From the NCBI GenBank assembly GCA_040371205.1, contig AP031382.1, forward strand, positions 2,353,562 to 2,417,561: 64,000 nt of DNA, in the 5' to 3' direction. The DNA is from Rhodanobacter sp. Lineage in GTDB: Bacteria > Pseudomonadota > Gammaproteobacteria > Xanthomonadales > Rhodanobacteraceae. Position 1 is the first letter of the stretch. The number at the start of each line of letters is the position of its first letter. A program made the position numbers and the translations under genes. This document shows positions 40,803-49,415 of the stretch, piece after piece. The notes beneath the pieces are model-generated. The model made no database searches. It saw only the letters and a program-made list of their open reading frames with translations, and was not told the origin of the DNA.

Positions 40803-42806
40803 TCAGAACGTGAGGCCGAACCGCGCATAGACGTGGTACCCGTGCTTGTCCGAAGCATCCTGGCTACCCAGCGGCACGGCGCCGTCGAAATGGAATTCGA
40901 GGTGATGCCAGTACGGCAGTCGGAAGATGAAGCCCGCGCCCACGCCGTCGTAGGTCACCGGCTTGAGGCCGCTGGCGCGCTCCTTGGGCACCGGGAAGCC
41001 GCGCGCGTAGTCGAGGAAGGTCTCCACTTCCAGCAGCTCGCGCCACGGCCTGCCGTGGAACGGCGAAACCTTCTCGCTGAAGCCCGGCGCGTCGACGTGA
41101 TATTCCAGCGAGGTGTAGTAGCCGCGTGCGCTCAACGCATCGGCGATCGGATAGGCGCGCACGCTGTCCGGCCCGCCGATGACGAATTGTTCCAGCGGCG
41201 CCAGCACGTCGCGGCTGTATTGCCCGTTGAACTTGAAGTACAGCCGCTGCGTGCGGGTGAGGAATTGCAGGCGGGTATACGAAAGGCGCTCGGACAGGAA
41301 GTTGCTGGAGTGATCCGGACTGACCAGGTCGGGCTGCTTGGAATCGTCGCTGATCGATTTGCGCACGCTGACCTGCAGCAGGTCCACGCCGTTGAAGCGC
41401 CGGTCGGTGTGCTCCATGCCGAAACCCAGCTCGGCCAGCTCGAAACGCTCGTCGGAAAGCGGGAAGTTGAAGCCGCCCAGCTCCAGCTTCGATTCCTCGC
41501 GGATCAGGTGCAGCGAGCCCAGCATCTTCAGGTCGGTGTCGTTGACGAACTTCCAGTCCGCACCGCCGAAGTAGGAGGTGCTCGGCCCCTTGACGTGCAG
41601 GTTGGCGAACGCGCCGGAGTTGATCTGCAGTTCGCTGCGCGTGGCGCCGAGCACGCCGCCCAGGCCGGGCACCACCACCGTGGGGATGCGGTAGATCAGC
41701 GATCCGAACACGTTCTCGCTGGGATCGAGCGCGTAGTCGACATTGGCGGACAGGCTGTCGCCGATGCCCAGCGGACTGTTCCAGGTGATGCCGGCCTGCG
41801 CGCGGTAGCGCCCGGTCAGCTCGGTGCCGTAGTCGTTCGCGCCCAGTGTGATGGTGTAGGGCTTGGATTCGCGCGCCACCATGATGAGGTCGGTGGTGCC
41901 GGTCTTTTCGCCGGGCTGGAAGGTGGCGGTGACCGACACGCCCGGCAGGTCGCGGTCGTACAGCAGCGCCGTGCTGACTTCGTCGTTCTGCAGCCCCTTG
42001 CCGCGCAGCTTCTCGGCCGGCGCCGCGATCACGCCGGCGCGGTAACGCTTGTTGCCCTTGACGATGATGCGGCCGATCTCGCCTTCCAGCACGTGGATGC
42101 GCACCACGTGATCCTGGCCCACCGTCTGCGCCGGCAGGTAGGCCGTGGCCAGGATGAAGCCGCCGTCGCGCAGGCGCTTGGTGATGGCGTCGGCTACGCC
42201 TTGCAACTGGTCGAACCCGAGCTTGGCCGGTTGTGTCGCCGTCCCGCCCAGTTTGCGGAACTGCGCGTCGGCCAGCGCCTGGATGCTGGCGGGCGTGATG
42301 CCCTCTTTCTTGTGCTGGCCCACGCCGTCCACGCGGAAGCCGCTGACGACGATCTGCTGCGTCTGCGCGCTGCCTTCGTCGCGGTCACGCAACGGCGGCA
42401 CCACGCGATCGGGCGGCGGCGCCGGCGGCGGCACGACCGCCGGCCGCACCTCGACGGGGGCCGTCGCCACGTCCGTCGCTCCCGGAAGATGCACGGTATA
42501 CGCCACCACCTGTTCCGGCAGGTAGGCATGCGCATCGGCAAAACCGGCCTTGTGCAGCGCGTCGGTGATGCGCGCAGCGAGCGCCTGCAGCTGTGCCGTG
42601 CCGAGCGTTTGCCCCTTGCCCGCCACCGCCGCCTGCTGGTACTCGCGGTCGATGATGCCCTGCACCGTGGTCTGCGCCGCCGGCCCCGCATCGGCCGGCA
42701 CCCCACTGACGAGGATCTGCGGCGGACCGCCGCCGCTCGCCTGCGCCCATGCTTCCCCGGTACCCAGAATCAGCGCCAACGCGGCTGCCAGACATACCCT
42801 GCGCAC
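40803..42806 (-). CDS. TpsB outer-membrane transporter (FhaC/ShlB/HecB type)
   Basis: 667 aa from a GTG at 42806 (AAGGGG 6 nt upstream, then VRRVCLAAALALILGTGEAWAQA); the frame is open to an ATG at 42875. TpsB proteins belong to the Omp85 superfamily and export their TpsA partner. Before the 16-strand barrel there appear to be three POTRA-like modules rather than the usual two. The extra first one (ILVSGVPADAG ... GFADAHAYLPEQVV) resembles the second (IVVSGFRVDGV ... GGFILATAYLPAQTV) and is joined to it by a Pro-rich linker. The barrel keeps the loop-6 motif as VRAYP and ends in a C-terminal Phe. The tpsA start is 12 bp downstream. Confidence 0.93.
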   Translation of the reverse strand: MRRVCLAAALALILGTGEAWAQASGGGPPQILVSGVPADAGPAAQTTVQGIIDREYQQAAVAGKGQTLGTAQLQALAARITDALHKAGFADAHAYLPEQVVAYTVHLPGATDVATAPVEVRPAVVPPPAPPPDRVVPPLRDRDEGSAQTQQIVVSGFRVDGVGQHKKEGITPASIQALADAQFRKLGGTATQPAKLGFDQLQGVADAITKRLRDGGFILATAYLPAQTVGQDHVVRIHVLEGEIGRIIVKGNKRYRAGVIAAPAEKLRGKGLQNDEVSTALLYDRDLPGVSVTATFQPGEKTGTTDLIMVARESKPYTITLGANDYGTELTGRYRAQAGITWNSPLGIGDSLSANVDYALDPSENVFGSLIYRIPTVVVPGLGGVLGATRSELQINSGAFANLHVKGPSTSYFGGADWKFVNDTDLKMLGSLHLIREESKLELGGFNFPLSDERFELAELGFGMEHTDRRFNGVDLLQVSVRKSISDDSKQPDLVSPDHSSNFLSERLSYTRLQFLTRTQRLYFKFNGQYSRDVLAPLEQFVIGGPDSVRAYPIADALSARGYYTSLEYHVDAPGFSEKVSPFHGRPWRELLEVETFLDYARGFPVPKERASGLKPVTYDGVGAGFIFRLPYWHHLEFHFDGAVPLGSQDASDKHGYHVYARFGLTF

Positions 42807-43116
42807 GGCTATCCCCTTCACGTGATCGGCAAACGACAAAACCGGACTGTCCTTCACATGCAATGCGCAAAACACCGCGGATTCCGGTCACCGAACGAAC
42901 CGGAGAGCCGTCACGGCACGGCGCTCCTCCCCCGCGCTTGCCGTCGCGAAGTGGACGCCACCTTGAATGGACGGCTTTTTCCGGCGACACATGCCGTGAC
43001 AGTCATTGCGTCGCTGGATGCCTGGCCGTAGCCGAACCCGGAATGCTCGGCGCCGATGCGCAAGGCACTCGATGCGCTCTACGCAAGCGCATCCGGCATG
43101 CCGAGGGAAAGCGGGA
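42807..43116. other. Intergenic region between the T6SS cluster and the two-partner operon
   Basis: About 310 bp with no recognisable gene. It should contain the tpsB promoter. I see no clear terminator for the T6SS transcript that ends at 43117. Confidence 0.45.
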
Positions 43117-43446
43117 TCAGTTCACCCGCATCAGCCAGTAAACCAGCAACACGCAAGCCAGCAGGCCGGCGGCAAAGGCCAGCAGCGGCTTCCAGGCTAC
43201 ATGGCGGCGTGCAGCCGCCGGTGGAGGCGACGCCTGGGCGACCACCGGTGCGGCGGCAGCGCGCACGCCTTGCTGGGTGATGCGCGTGCGAAGCGTGTTG
43301 CGGGCGGTGATGCCATGGCTGTCGCAGAGCGAACCAAGCAGCTGGCGACGCCGCTTGCGGTACTCCTCGCGGCTGATGCGCCCGCTGTAGTGAGCATCGT
43401 CCAGCACGCGCAAACCCTGGTTGACCCGTTGCTCACGCTCGCTCAT
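43117..43446 (-). CDS. Small tail-anchored membrane protein at the end of the T6SS operon
   Basis: 109 aa. The ATG overlaps the ppkA stop (ATGA). The N-terminal half is charged and helical (REQRVNQGLRVLDDAHYSGR, ISREEYRKRRRQLLGSL), reminiscent of SHOCT-like short oligomerisation segments. An Ala/Pro linker leads to one C-terminal membrane helix (WKPLLAFAAGLLACVLLVYW-L). It probably sits in the inner membrane facing the cytosol. Coupling to the kinase suggests a role in kinase localisation or signalling, but the function is unknown. Confidence 0.75.
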   Translation of the reverse strand: MSEREQRVNQGLRVLDDAHYSGRISREEYRKRRRQLLGSLCDSHGITARNTLRTRITQQGVRAAAAPVVAQASPPPAAARRHVAWKPLLAFAAGLLACVLLVYWLMRVN

Positions 43447-46400
43447 TTCAGCTCCCGCAATAGCCGGAACCCGACATCTTTCTGCGCGCCGCCGCTGTCG
43501 CTGCGGCTGGTATCCACGGTGCAATCGGACCAATAGCTGTTGTAGCTGGCACCCCGCACCATCACACCGCCGCCGCTGGTTGTCCACTCCCAGACGTTGC
43601 CGGACATGTTGACCAGTCCCCAGGGATTGGCTTCGCGGCCCAAGGCGGAAATCGGGCCGCCGCCGCTGCTGTCGTCGCTGCCGGGCGGAACGCAGTTGCT
43701 GTCCGGCGATTGCTTCCAGCCGCTGCCGGCATGCGCCGCATGCATCCATTCGGCGTCGGTGGGCAGGCGGTAGGTGTAGCCGCTGGCGCTGCTCAGCCAT
43801 TGCGCGTAGGCCTTGGCCTGCGCGAGGGTGATGTTGCTGATCGGCAAGCCGGCCGCATCACGGTCGCCCGGCGAGGTTTCGCTGCAGGCATGGGTGGTGC
43901 GGCAATAGCGGTTGAATTCGCCGATGGTGATTTCGGTGCGCGACATCGCAAACGGCTTGCCGCCGCCCATGCCTGGCACCACCACCAAGGCCGGGCCGCG
44001 TCCGTTGCCGCCCAAGGTATCCACGCACGCGCGGCCCTTGCCGACCAGGTCGGGACGCGCGCAAGGGTCGCTGCCGGCGGCAGCGGCGGCGTTGGCATTG
44101 GCTGGCACGGGCGCCGCGGCGCCGGTGACCCCGGCTGGAGATTTGCTGGTTGCGGCGGCGCCGGCGGGCTTGTTCGCCGCAGCCGTGCTCGGCGCCGTTG
44201 CCGCGGGCGTCGTCGGTGTCGGTGTCGGCGTCGACGCCGCCGGCGTGGCAGGCGCCGCACTCGCCGCGCTGGGCTTGAGGCTGTCGAGCAGGCTGGACAG
44301 GTCGCCCTGCGGCAGATGCCCATGCTGCTTGAGCTCGGACTCCAGGTCGGCCAGACCCTTCGCATCGGCCTTGCGCGCGGCGGCCAACTGGCCGCGCAGG
44401 CGCTGGTAATCGGCATCGGCCAGCGGACGGCCGCTGGCCTTCAACAGGGCGGCCGCCAACTCGTAACGTGCCTGGGCGTTGCGCAGGTCACTGCGGTTGC
44501 CCAAGTCCTTCTGGGCCTGCGTCAGCAGGTTCGAAGCCGCCGTGTACTTGCCGCGCTGGAACTGGTCGTCGGCCTGGCCGAGGTAGGCCTGCGCCACCAG
44601 TTGCGGGCCTTCCTTGGCAAGGAAGGGGTTGTCCGGCTGAAGGGTGCGGATGCGGGCCAGCGATTCCAGGGCCTTGGCGCTGTCGTCGGCGGCGGCGGCG
44701 CGGCGCACCGATTCGATGCGCGATTCCACTTCGGCGGTGGCGGCCTCCTGGTCGAGTTCGGCTTGCGCCTGGCTTTGCAGCGCGGCGAGTTTGTCGCGCT
44801 GGGCCAGCAACGCCGCCGACTGCGGCGCGTATTGCAGGCCGAAGTTCACCAGCGCCAGATCCTGCGGCAGGTGCATGGCGTCGGTCTGCTGAGAGGCGGC
44901 GCCGGCGATGGCCGCCCCCAGCGCGTCCACCAGCTTGCGCGTTTCCGGCGACGGGTCGTTGCGCAACACGGCCATGGCCGCAGATACCGACTGCTGCCAC
45001 GACGTGCTGACCGTTGGGGCGGCCAGCAGGGCCGCCAGCGCGCTGCGCGCCTGCGGGATGCTCTGCATCGCCGCACCGGCCAGCGGTGCGGCGGGCGCGG
45101 TGGCCGCGGCGAGCGCGGCCAATTGCGCGGCACGCTGCTTGAGGCGCGCCGAGTCCGGGAACAGGCGCGTCGCCAGCGCCAGTTGCTTGCCCGCTTCGTC
45201 GGCGTGGCCGGCACTGAGCGACTGGCCGATGGCGATGTCGTATTTCAGCTCCAGCTCGGTGTTGTGCAACAGCGCGCTGTGCGGGTCGATGGCGCGGATG
45301 CGGTCGAGCGTGGACACCGCGTTGTCGGGCTGGTTCTCGAAGATCGCGCCGGCGGCGATGCGCTGCGACAACTCGGTATCCAGCGAATTGAGCAGGTCGT
45401 TCTTCTGCTGGGTCACGTCGCTGCGACGCGCATCCAGCTTGGGCGAATACAGCTTGAGCTGGTCGCGCAGTTCGAACACGTGCTGCGCGCCGGCATAGTC
45501 GTAGCGGCCCTTGGCCGGGTTCCAGTAGGTGTCGATGCGCGCGAGCAGGAAGTCCTGGATGGCCTCGCCCTGGTTCAGCACCAGCCGACTGCGGTCGTCC
45601 TCGCTGAGGCTGTCCAGCGCCTTGATCGCATCGTTCTCGTTGACGTAGTGGTGCGCATCGGTGGGCGCGAAGCGCGCGATCACCCGCGCGATGCGGTGGC
45701 TGTGCAGGTAACTGAAGGTTCCCCACGTGCCGCCCGCGGCAACCACGGCGACCACCGCGCCGTACCCCAGCCAGGGAATCAGCCGCTCGCGCAGGCCGAT
45801 GTCGCGCAGGCCTTCGACCAGCTCGCTGGCGTTCTGCAGGCGCTGCCCGCTGTGGAAGGCCACGGCGTCGCACAGCGTCTTGTACTGGCGCTTGGTCAGG
45901 CCCGGCACCGGCGGCGGCTTGCGGCCTTCCTTCAACGCCACTTCGGCGCTGACCTTGTCGAACGGATGCTTGCCGGTGAGCAGTTCGAAGGTGACGCAGC
46001 CCAGCGCGTAGATGTCGTCGGAAGGCGAAGGCTCCTTGCCCTGGATCATCTCCAGGCTGGCATAGGCGGGCGTGAGCGCGCCCAGCGTGCCGGCGTCGAA
46101 CACGGTTTCCTCGCCGGTGGCCTCGTTGAGGTGCTTGCCGGCGCGCGCGATGCCGAAATCGAACACCTTGGGCACGCCGTCGCGCGTGACCATGACGTTG
46201 CCCGGCTTGAAGTCGGAGTGCACGATGCCGGCCGAGTGCGCGCGCTTCAACGCCCACGCCATGCCTTCGATCAGCGGGCGCGCCTGCGCCAGCGGCATGC
46301 CGTTGTAGGCACGCTCGCGGATCAGCGTGCGCAAATCCGTGCCGTCGATGTACTCCATCGTCATGAAGACGATGGTGCGGTCCTTGTCGAAGTCGTAGAC

Positions 46401-47153
46401 GCGCACGATGTTGTCGTGCGCCAGCAGCTGCGCGCGGCGCGACTCGCGCTGCAGGGCGATCAGCGAATCGGGGTGGCGGCGGAACTCGTCGTTCAGCACC
46501 TTCACCGCGACGTAGGGGTCGCGGTCGCGCGCCTCCACCTTGCGTTCGTCGCGGGCCACATAGACCACGCCCATGCCGCCGCGGCCGAGTTCGCGTTCGA
46601 GCAGGAAGCGGCCCTTCAGCAGCATGCCCACGCTGGCGTAGTCGCCGCCCTCGGCCTCGGCCACCTTTTCCCAGCTCGACCGGTTGAAGCTGCTGCTGGA
46701 GGCCGTGCCCTGAGTGCCGGTGACGGCGGTTTGCGCGGGCGCGTCGGTGCCCGGCCGATGCGAGGCGGGCGCGACCACGGTGGCGTCGGCCTCGCCCGAC
46801 GGCGCTGGCGGACGCGAGGCCGGCTGCACCATCGTCATGTCGCCTTCGCCGGAGGGCGCCGGCGGCTGCGGCGCCACGCTTACCCGGGTCACGTCGTCGG
46901 CAGGCGCCGGCGCGGACACAGGAGCGGCGGCTGCCGGCAGGACGGAGGGATGCAGGTTGCGCAGCTTGGCGGCCAGCGCACGCGCCAGCACGGACTCCAG
47001 GCGCCCGTCGGCCACCATGGCATCCAGCAGCGCGTGCTCCTCGCGCACGACCTCGTCGGGCAATTCGCCGCGCGCGGCGAGCGCATCGAACAATCCGGGC
47101 AGCGTGATCCGCTTGGCTTGGTAGTCGGCAATCAGTTCGGTTAGAGAGGTCAT
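43443..47153 (-). CDS. ppkA: T6SS serine/threonine kinase PpkA with C-terminal SUMF1/FGE-type domain
   Basis: 1,236 aa. The N-terminal ~155 residues contain two copies of a PPAPSGExDxTxV motif (Thr107 and Thr125), candidate autophosphorylation/FHA-docking sites. The kinase domain spans ~182-445: GRGGMG, VAVK (Lys218), catalytic loop HSDFKPGN (Asp314) and DFG (332-334). The usual HRD is HSD. A membrane helix lies at ~460-482 ([20 protein letters not shown]). A long periplasmic region of helical repeats follows, then an Ala/Pro/Thr linker. The last ~200 residues are formylglycine-generating-enzyme-like ([52 protein letters not shown]). In known systems PpkA phosphorylates T6SS components to trigger assembly. 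Confidence 0.93.
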   Translation of the reverse strand: MTSLTELIADYQAKRITLPGLFDALAARGELPDEVVREEHALLDAMVADGRLESVLARALAAKLRNLHPSVLPAAAAPVSAPAPADDVTRVSVAPQPPAPSGEGDMTMVQPASRPPAPSGEADATVVAPASHRPGTDAPAQTAVTGTQGTASSSSFNRSSWEKVAEAEGGDYASVGMLLKGRFLLERELGRGGMGVVYVARDERKVEARDRDPYVAVKVLNDEFRRHPDSLIALQRESRRAQLLAHDNIVRVYDFDKDRTIVFMTMEYIDGTDLRTLIRERAYNGMPLAQARPLIEGMAWALKRAHSAGIVHSDFKPGNVMVTRDGVPKVFDFGIARAGKHLNEATGEETVFDAGTLGALTPAYASLEMIQGKEPSPSDDIYALGCVTFELLTGKHPFDKVSAEVALKEGRKPPPVPGLTKRQYKTLCDAVAFHSGQRLQNASELVEGLRDIGLRERLIPWLGYGAVVAVVAAGGTWGTFSYLHSHRIARVIARFAPTDAHHYVNENDAIKALDSLSEDDRSRLVLNQGEAIQDFLLARIDTYWNPAKGRYDYAGAQHVFELRDQLKLYSPKLDARRSDVTQQKNDLLNSLDTELSQRIAAGAIFENQPDNAVSTLDRIRAIDPHSALLHNTELELKYDIAIGQSLSAGHADEAGKQLALATRLFPDSARLKQRAAQLAALAAATAPAAPLAGAAMQSIPQARSALAALLAAPTVSTSWQQSVSAAMAVLRNDPSPETRKLVDALGAAIAGAASQQTDAMHLPQDLALVNFGLQYAPQSAALLAQRDKLAALQSQAQAELDQEAATAEVESRIESVRRAAAADDSAKALESLARIRTLQPDNPFLAKEGPQLVAQAYLGQADDQFQRGKYTAASNLLTQAQKDLGNRSDLRNAQARYELAAALLKASGRPLADADYQRLRGQLAAARKADAKGLADLESELKQHGHLPQGDLSSLLDSLKPSAASAAPATPAASTPTPTPTTPAATAPSTAAANKPAGAAATSKSPAGVTGAAAPVPANANAAAAAGSDPCARPDLVGKGRACVDTLGGNGRGPALVVVPGMGGGKPFAMSRTEITIGEFNRYCRTTHACSETSPGDRDAAGLPISNITLAQAKAYAQWLSSASGYTYRLPTDAEWMHAAHAGSGWKQSPDSNCVPPGSDDSSGGGPISALGREANPWGLVNMSGNVWEWTTSGGGVMVRGASYNSYWSDCTVDTSRSDSGGAQKDVGFRLLRELK

Positions 47154-47168
47154 GAAGATGGAGTCTGG

Positions 47169-47888
47169 TCAGTCCTGGAGGCGCACGATCACGGCGGAGA
47201 TGTTGTCGCGCGCGGCGCGCTGAAACGACAGGTCGAACAGGCGCGTCAACAGGGCCTGCGGTTCGGGATACCGGCTGCACTCGAGGTCGAGTTCGTCGTC
47301 GGTCAGTTCTTTGTTGATGCCGTCGGAACACAGCAGGAATTGCGTGCCGGGCCGGTTGCCCGCCACCACCCAATCCATGAACAGGCGCTCCTCCGCGCCC
47401 ACCGCGCGGCTGAGCACGCCGGCACCGGCCTGCGGCGCAGACGCGCCCCCGCCGAACTGGGTGACGTCGTCCTTGGTGCCGTGCACGTGGTCGCGGGTGA
47501 TCTGGCGCAAGCGGCCGCCTTCGCTGCAGTAGGCGCGGCTGTCGCCCACCCAGCCGCACAGCATGAAGTCCTTGTCGTGCACCAGCACCACCACGGTGGA
47601 GCCGATGATGTCGCTGCCGCGCTCCAGCGCCGTGGCCACCAGGTCGGCATTGGTCTGCTGCAGGCTGTCCTCGATCGACTCGATGAAATCGAACACGTTG
47701 CCGTTGCGCGGCAGGCGCGCGAGGCGTTCGACGATCATCTGGCTGGCGTAGTCGCCCGCGGCGTGGCCGCCGAGGCCATCGGCGACCACCCACAGACCGA
47801 CGTCGTCGCGCACCAGGATCGAGTCCTCGTTGTGCCGGCGCACCTTGCCGGTTTCGGTGCGACCGGCGGACTGGTAACGCAAGGTCAT
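47169..47888 (-). CDS. pppA: T6SS PP2C-type phosphatase PppA
   Basis: 239 aa. PP2C metal and catalytic motifs are all present: RRHNEDS (Asp22), VADGLGG (Asp37), GWVGDSRAY (Asp116), LLCSDGI (Asp189) and ARDNISAV (Asp228). In studied T6SS, PppA removes the phosphate placed by PpkA and resets the apparatus. The ATG overlaps the tagF stop (ATGA), and ppkA follows 15 bp later, so phosphatase and kinase are made from one message. Cytosolic, no membrane segment. Confidence 0.94.
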   Translation of the reverse strand: MTLRYQSAGRTETGKVRRHNEDSILVRDDVGLWVVADGLGGHAAGDYASQMIVERLARLPRNGNVFDFIESIEDSLQQTNADLVATALERGSDIIGSTVVVLVHDKDFMLCGWVGDSRAYCSEGGRLRQITRDHVHGTKDDVTQFGGGASAPQAGAGVLSRAVGAEERLFMDWVVAGNRPGTQFLLCSDGINKELTDDELDLECSRYPEPQALLTRLFDLSFQRAARDNISAVIVRLQD

Positions 47889-49411
47889 GGCTGCACCTCG
47901 ATCACGGCCAGCGGCCAGCCTGCCGCGTGGGTACCCAATCGGGCCGCAGCGGCGATATGCGCGCACGCGGCGTTCGGCGATGGCAGCGTCAATGCTTCGG
48001 CCAGCAGCGCGGCCGGCAGTTCCGCCAGCTTGCGCGTCGCCAGCAGCAGCAGGCGGTCGCCGGGCTCGATCTCGCAGACGATCTCGTCGCAGATCGGTTG
48101 CGCGGGCGCGCCCAGTCCGGGTGCGACGAGCGAAGTGCGGGTGAACAGCAGGTCGTCCAGTTCGCCGCCCAATCCCGCCTCGCCGGACGGCGGCTCGCCT
48201 TTCGCGAACACCGGATGCAACTGCCCGGCCCGCCAGTGCCAGGCATTGGCGGTGCCCAGGCGCAAGAGATCGGCCCAGCGTCCGGTGACGCGCACGGCAA
48301 TCACCGCGCCGTCCTCGTGCACCGGCTCGGCGTGCTCGGCGGCGAGCTGGCGGAGGCGCGGATGCAGCACCAGCAGGCGCGTGCGCAAGGCCTGCATGCC
48401 GGCGACGAAATCGCTGGGCACGAAGCGCTCGATCAGTTCGCTCACCGCGGCGGCGGCCTGGCGGCGGGGATCGGGCGCGCCGTCGTCGGCGACCACCATG
48501 GTCAGCGCGCAATCGTAGCGATGCAGCACGCGTGCGCCGCCCACGTCGACGGCGCGCTGGGTGACTTCCGCCGCATCGGGCGCGCCAGCTGGCGGCGCGA
48601 TGGCGTCGAGGCGCGGCGCGAGATCGGCAAACAGCTCGGAGAGATCGTCGGGCAGGCGCACCGGCGTCGGCGCCGGGCCTGCGGGCAACGCCGGCGCGGG
48701 AGCCGCCGTCGGCATGGACGGCGCCCGCGGCAGGTCGGCATGCGCGACGTCGAGCATGCCGGCATGCGCCGAGGGTTCGGGCAGGCCACGCGTCACCAGC
48801 ACGCTGGCCGGCATGCGCGGCGCGCCCAGCGTCCACCACAGGGCATGGCCCGCCGGAAGCGCCGCCCACAGGCTGCAGAGCATGTCCGTATCGGCCTTCA
48901 ATGCGAGCGGCAGCCGCCACAGGCCGGCCTGGCGCCCGTCCGGCAACGGCGCAGCGCTTGCCGCCGCCACCGGCACGAGCGGGTCGGACAGCGCGGCGCT
49001 GCGCGCGTCGAACGCATCGACGCCCTCGCCGCTCGCCTGCCCCTCGCGGTGCACGCGTTCGGCGGCGGCAAACCATGCATCGTTGCGCAACGCCGCGGCG
49101 ACAGCAGCGGGATCGGCCAGCGGCGCCACGATGGTCATGGGAAAGCAGCGCCCCACCCTGTCGGTGGCCGCGCCGGTCACGCCGGCCCAGGCCGAGTCGC
49201 CGCAGATGCCAGGCGCCAGCACGAAACGCCATACCGCGGCGTCATGCCAGGCCTGCGTCCAGTCGTCGCCCAGGCGCGCACGGCTGGCGCTTACCGCCTG
49301 TTCGAAATGACGGTCCCACACATCCACAAAGGACGCCGGCAGTCGTCGCTGCACGAAATCCCCGGTACCGGGAAGCTTGCCGAAGAATCCTACCCCTGTC
49401 GGATTCGGCAT
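47885..49411 (-). CDS. tagF: TagF fused to a degenerate PP2C-like domain
   Basis: 508 aa, about twice the size of plain TagF. Residues ~1-220 are the TagF/DUF2094 domain (GFFGKLPGTGDFVQRRLPAS, WRFVLAPGICGDSAWAGV, DRVGRCFPMTIVAPL, LWWTLGAP). After an Ala/Pro linker, residues ~275-508 follow the PP2C pattern but lack the metal ligands. GTANAWHWRAGQL stands where PppA has GDSRAYCSEGGRL. CEIEPGDRLLLLATRKL stands where SDG should be. TagF is a post-translational repressor of some T6SS. A phosphatase-like but inactive half could bind phosphothreonine or compete with PppA (inference). Coupled to pppA by ATGA, and 4 bp after tssM. Confidence 0.88.
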   Translation of the reverse strand: MPNPTGVGFFGKLPGTGDFVQRRLPASFVDVWDRHFEQAVSASRARLGDDWTQAWHDAAVWRFVLAPGICGDSAWAGVTGAATDRVGRCFPMTIVAPLADPAAVAAALRNDAWFAAAERVHREGQASGEGVDAFDARSAALSDPLVPVAAASAAPLPDGRQAGLWRLPLALKADTDMLCSLWAALPAGHALWWTLGAPRMPASVLVTRGLPEPSAHAGMLDVAHADLPRAPSMPTAAPAPALPAGPAPTPVRLPDDLSELFADLAPRLDAIAPPAGAPDAAEVTQRAVDVGGARVLHRYDCALTMVVADDGAPDPRRQAAAAVSELIERFVPSDFVAGMQALRTRLLVLHPRLRQLAAEHAEPVHEDGAVIAVRVTGRWADLLRLGTANAWHWRAGQLHPVFAKGEPPSGEAGLGGELDDLLFTRTSLVAPGLGAPAQPICDEIVCEIEPGDRLLLLATRKLAELPAALLAEALTLPSPNAACAHIAAAARLGTHAAGWPLAVIEVQP

Positions 49412-49415
49412 GCGC

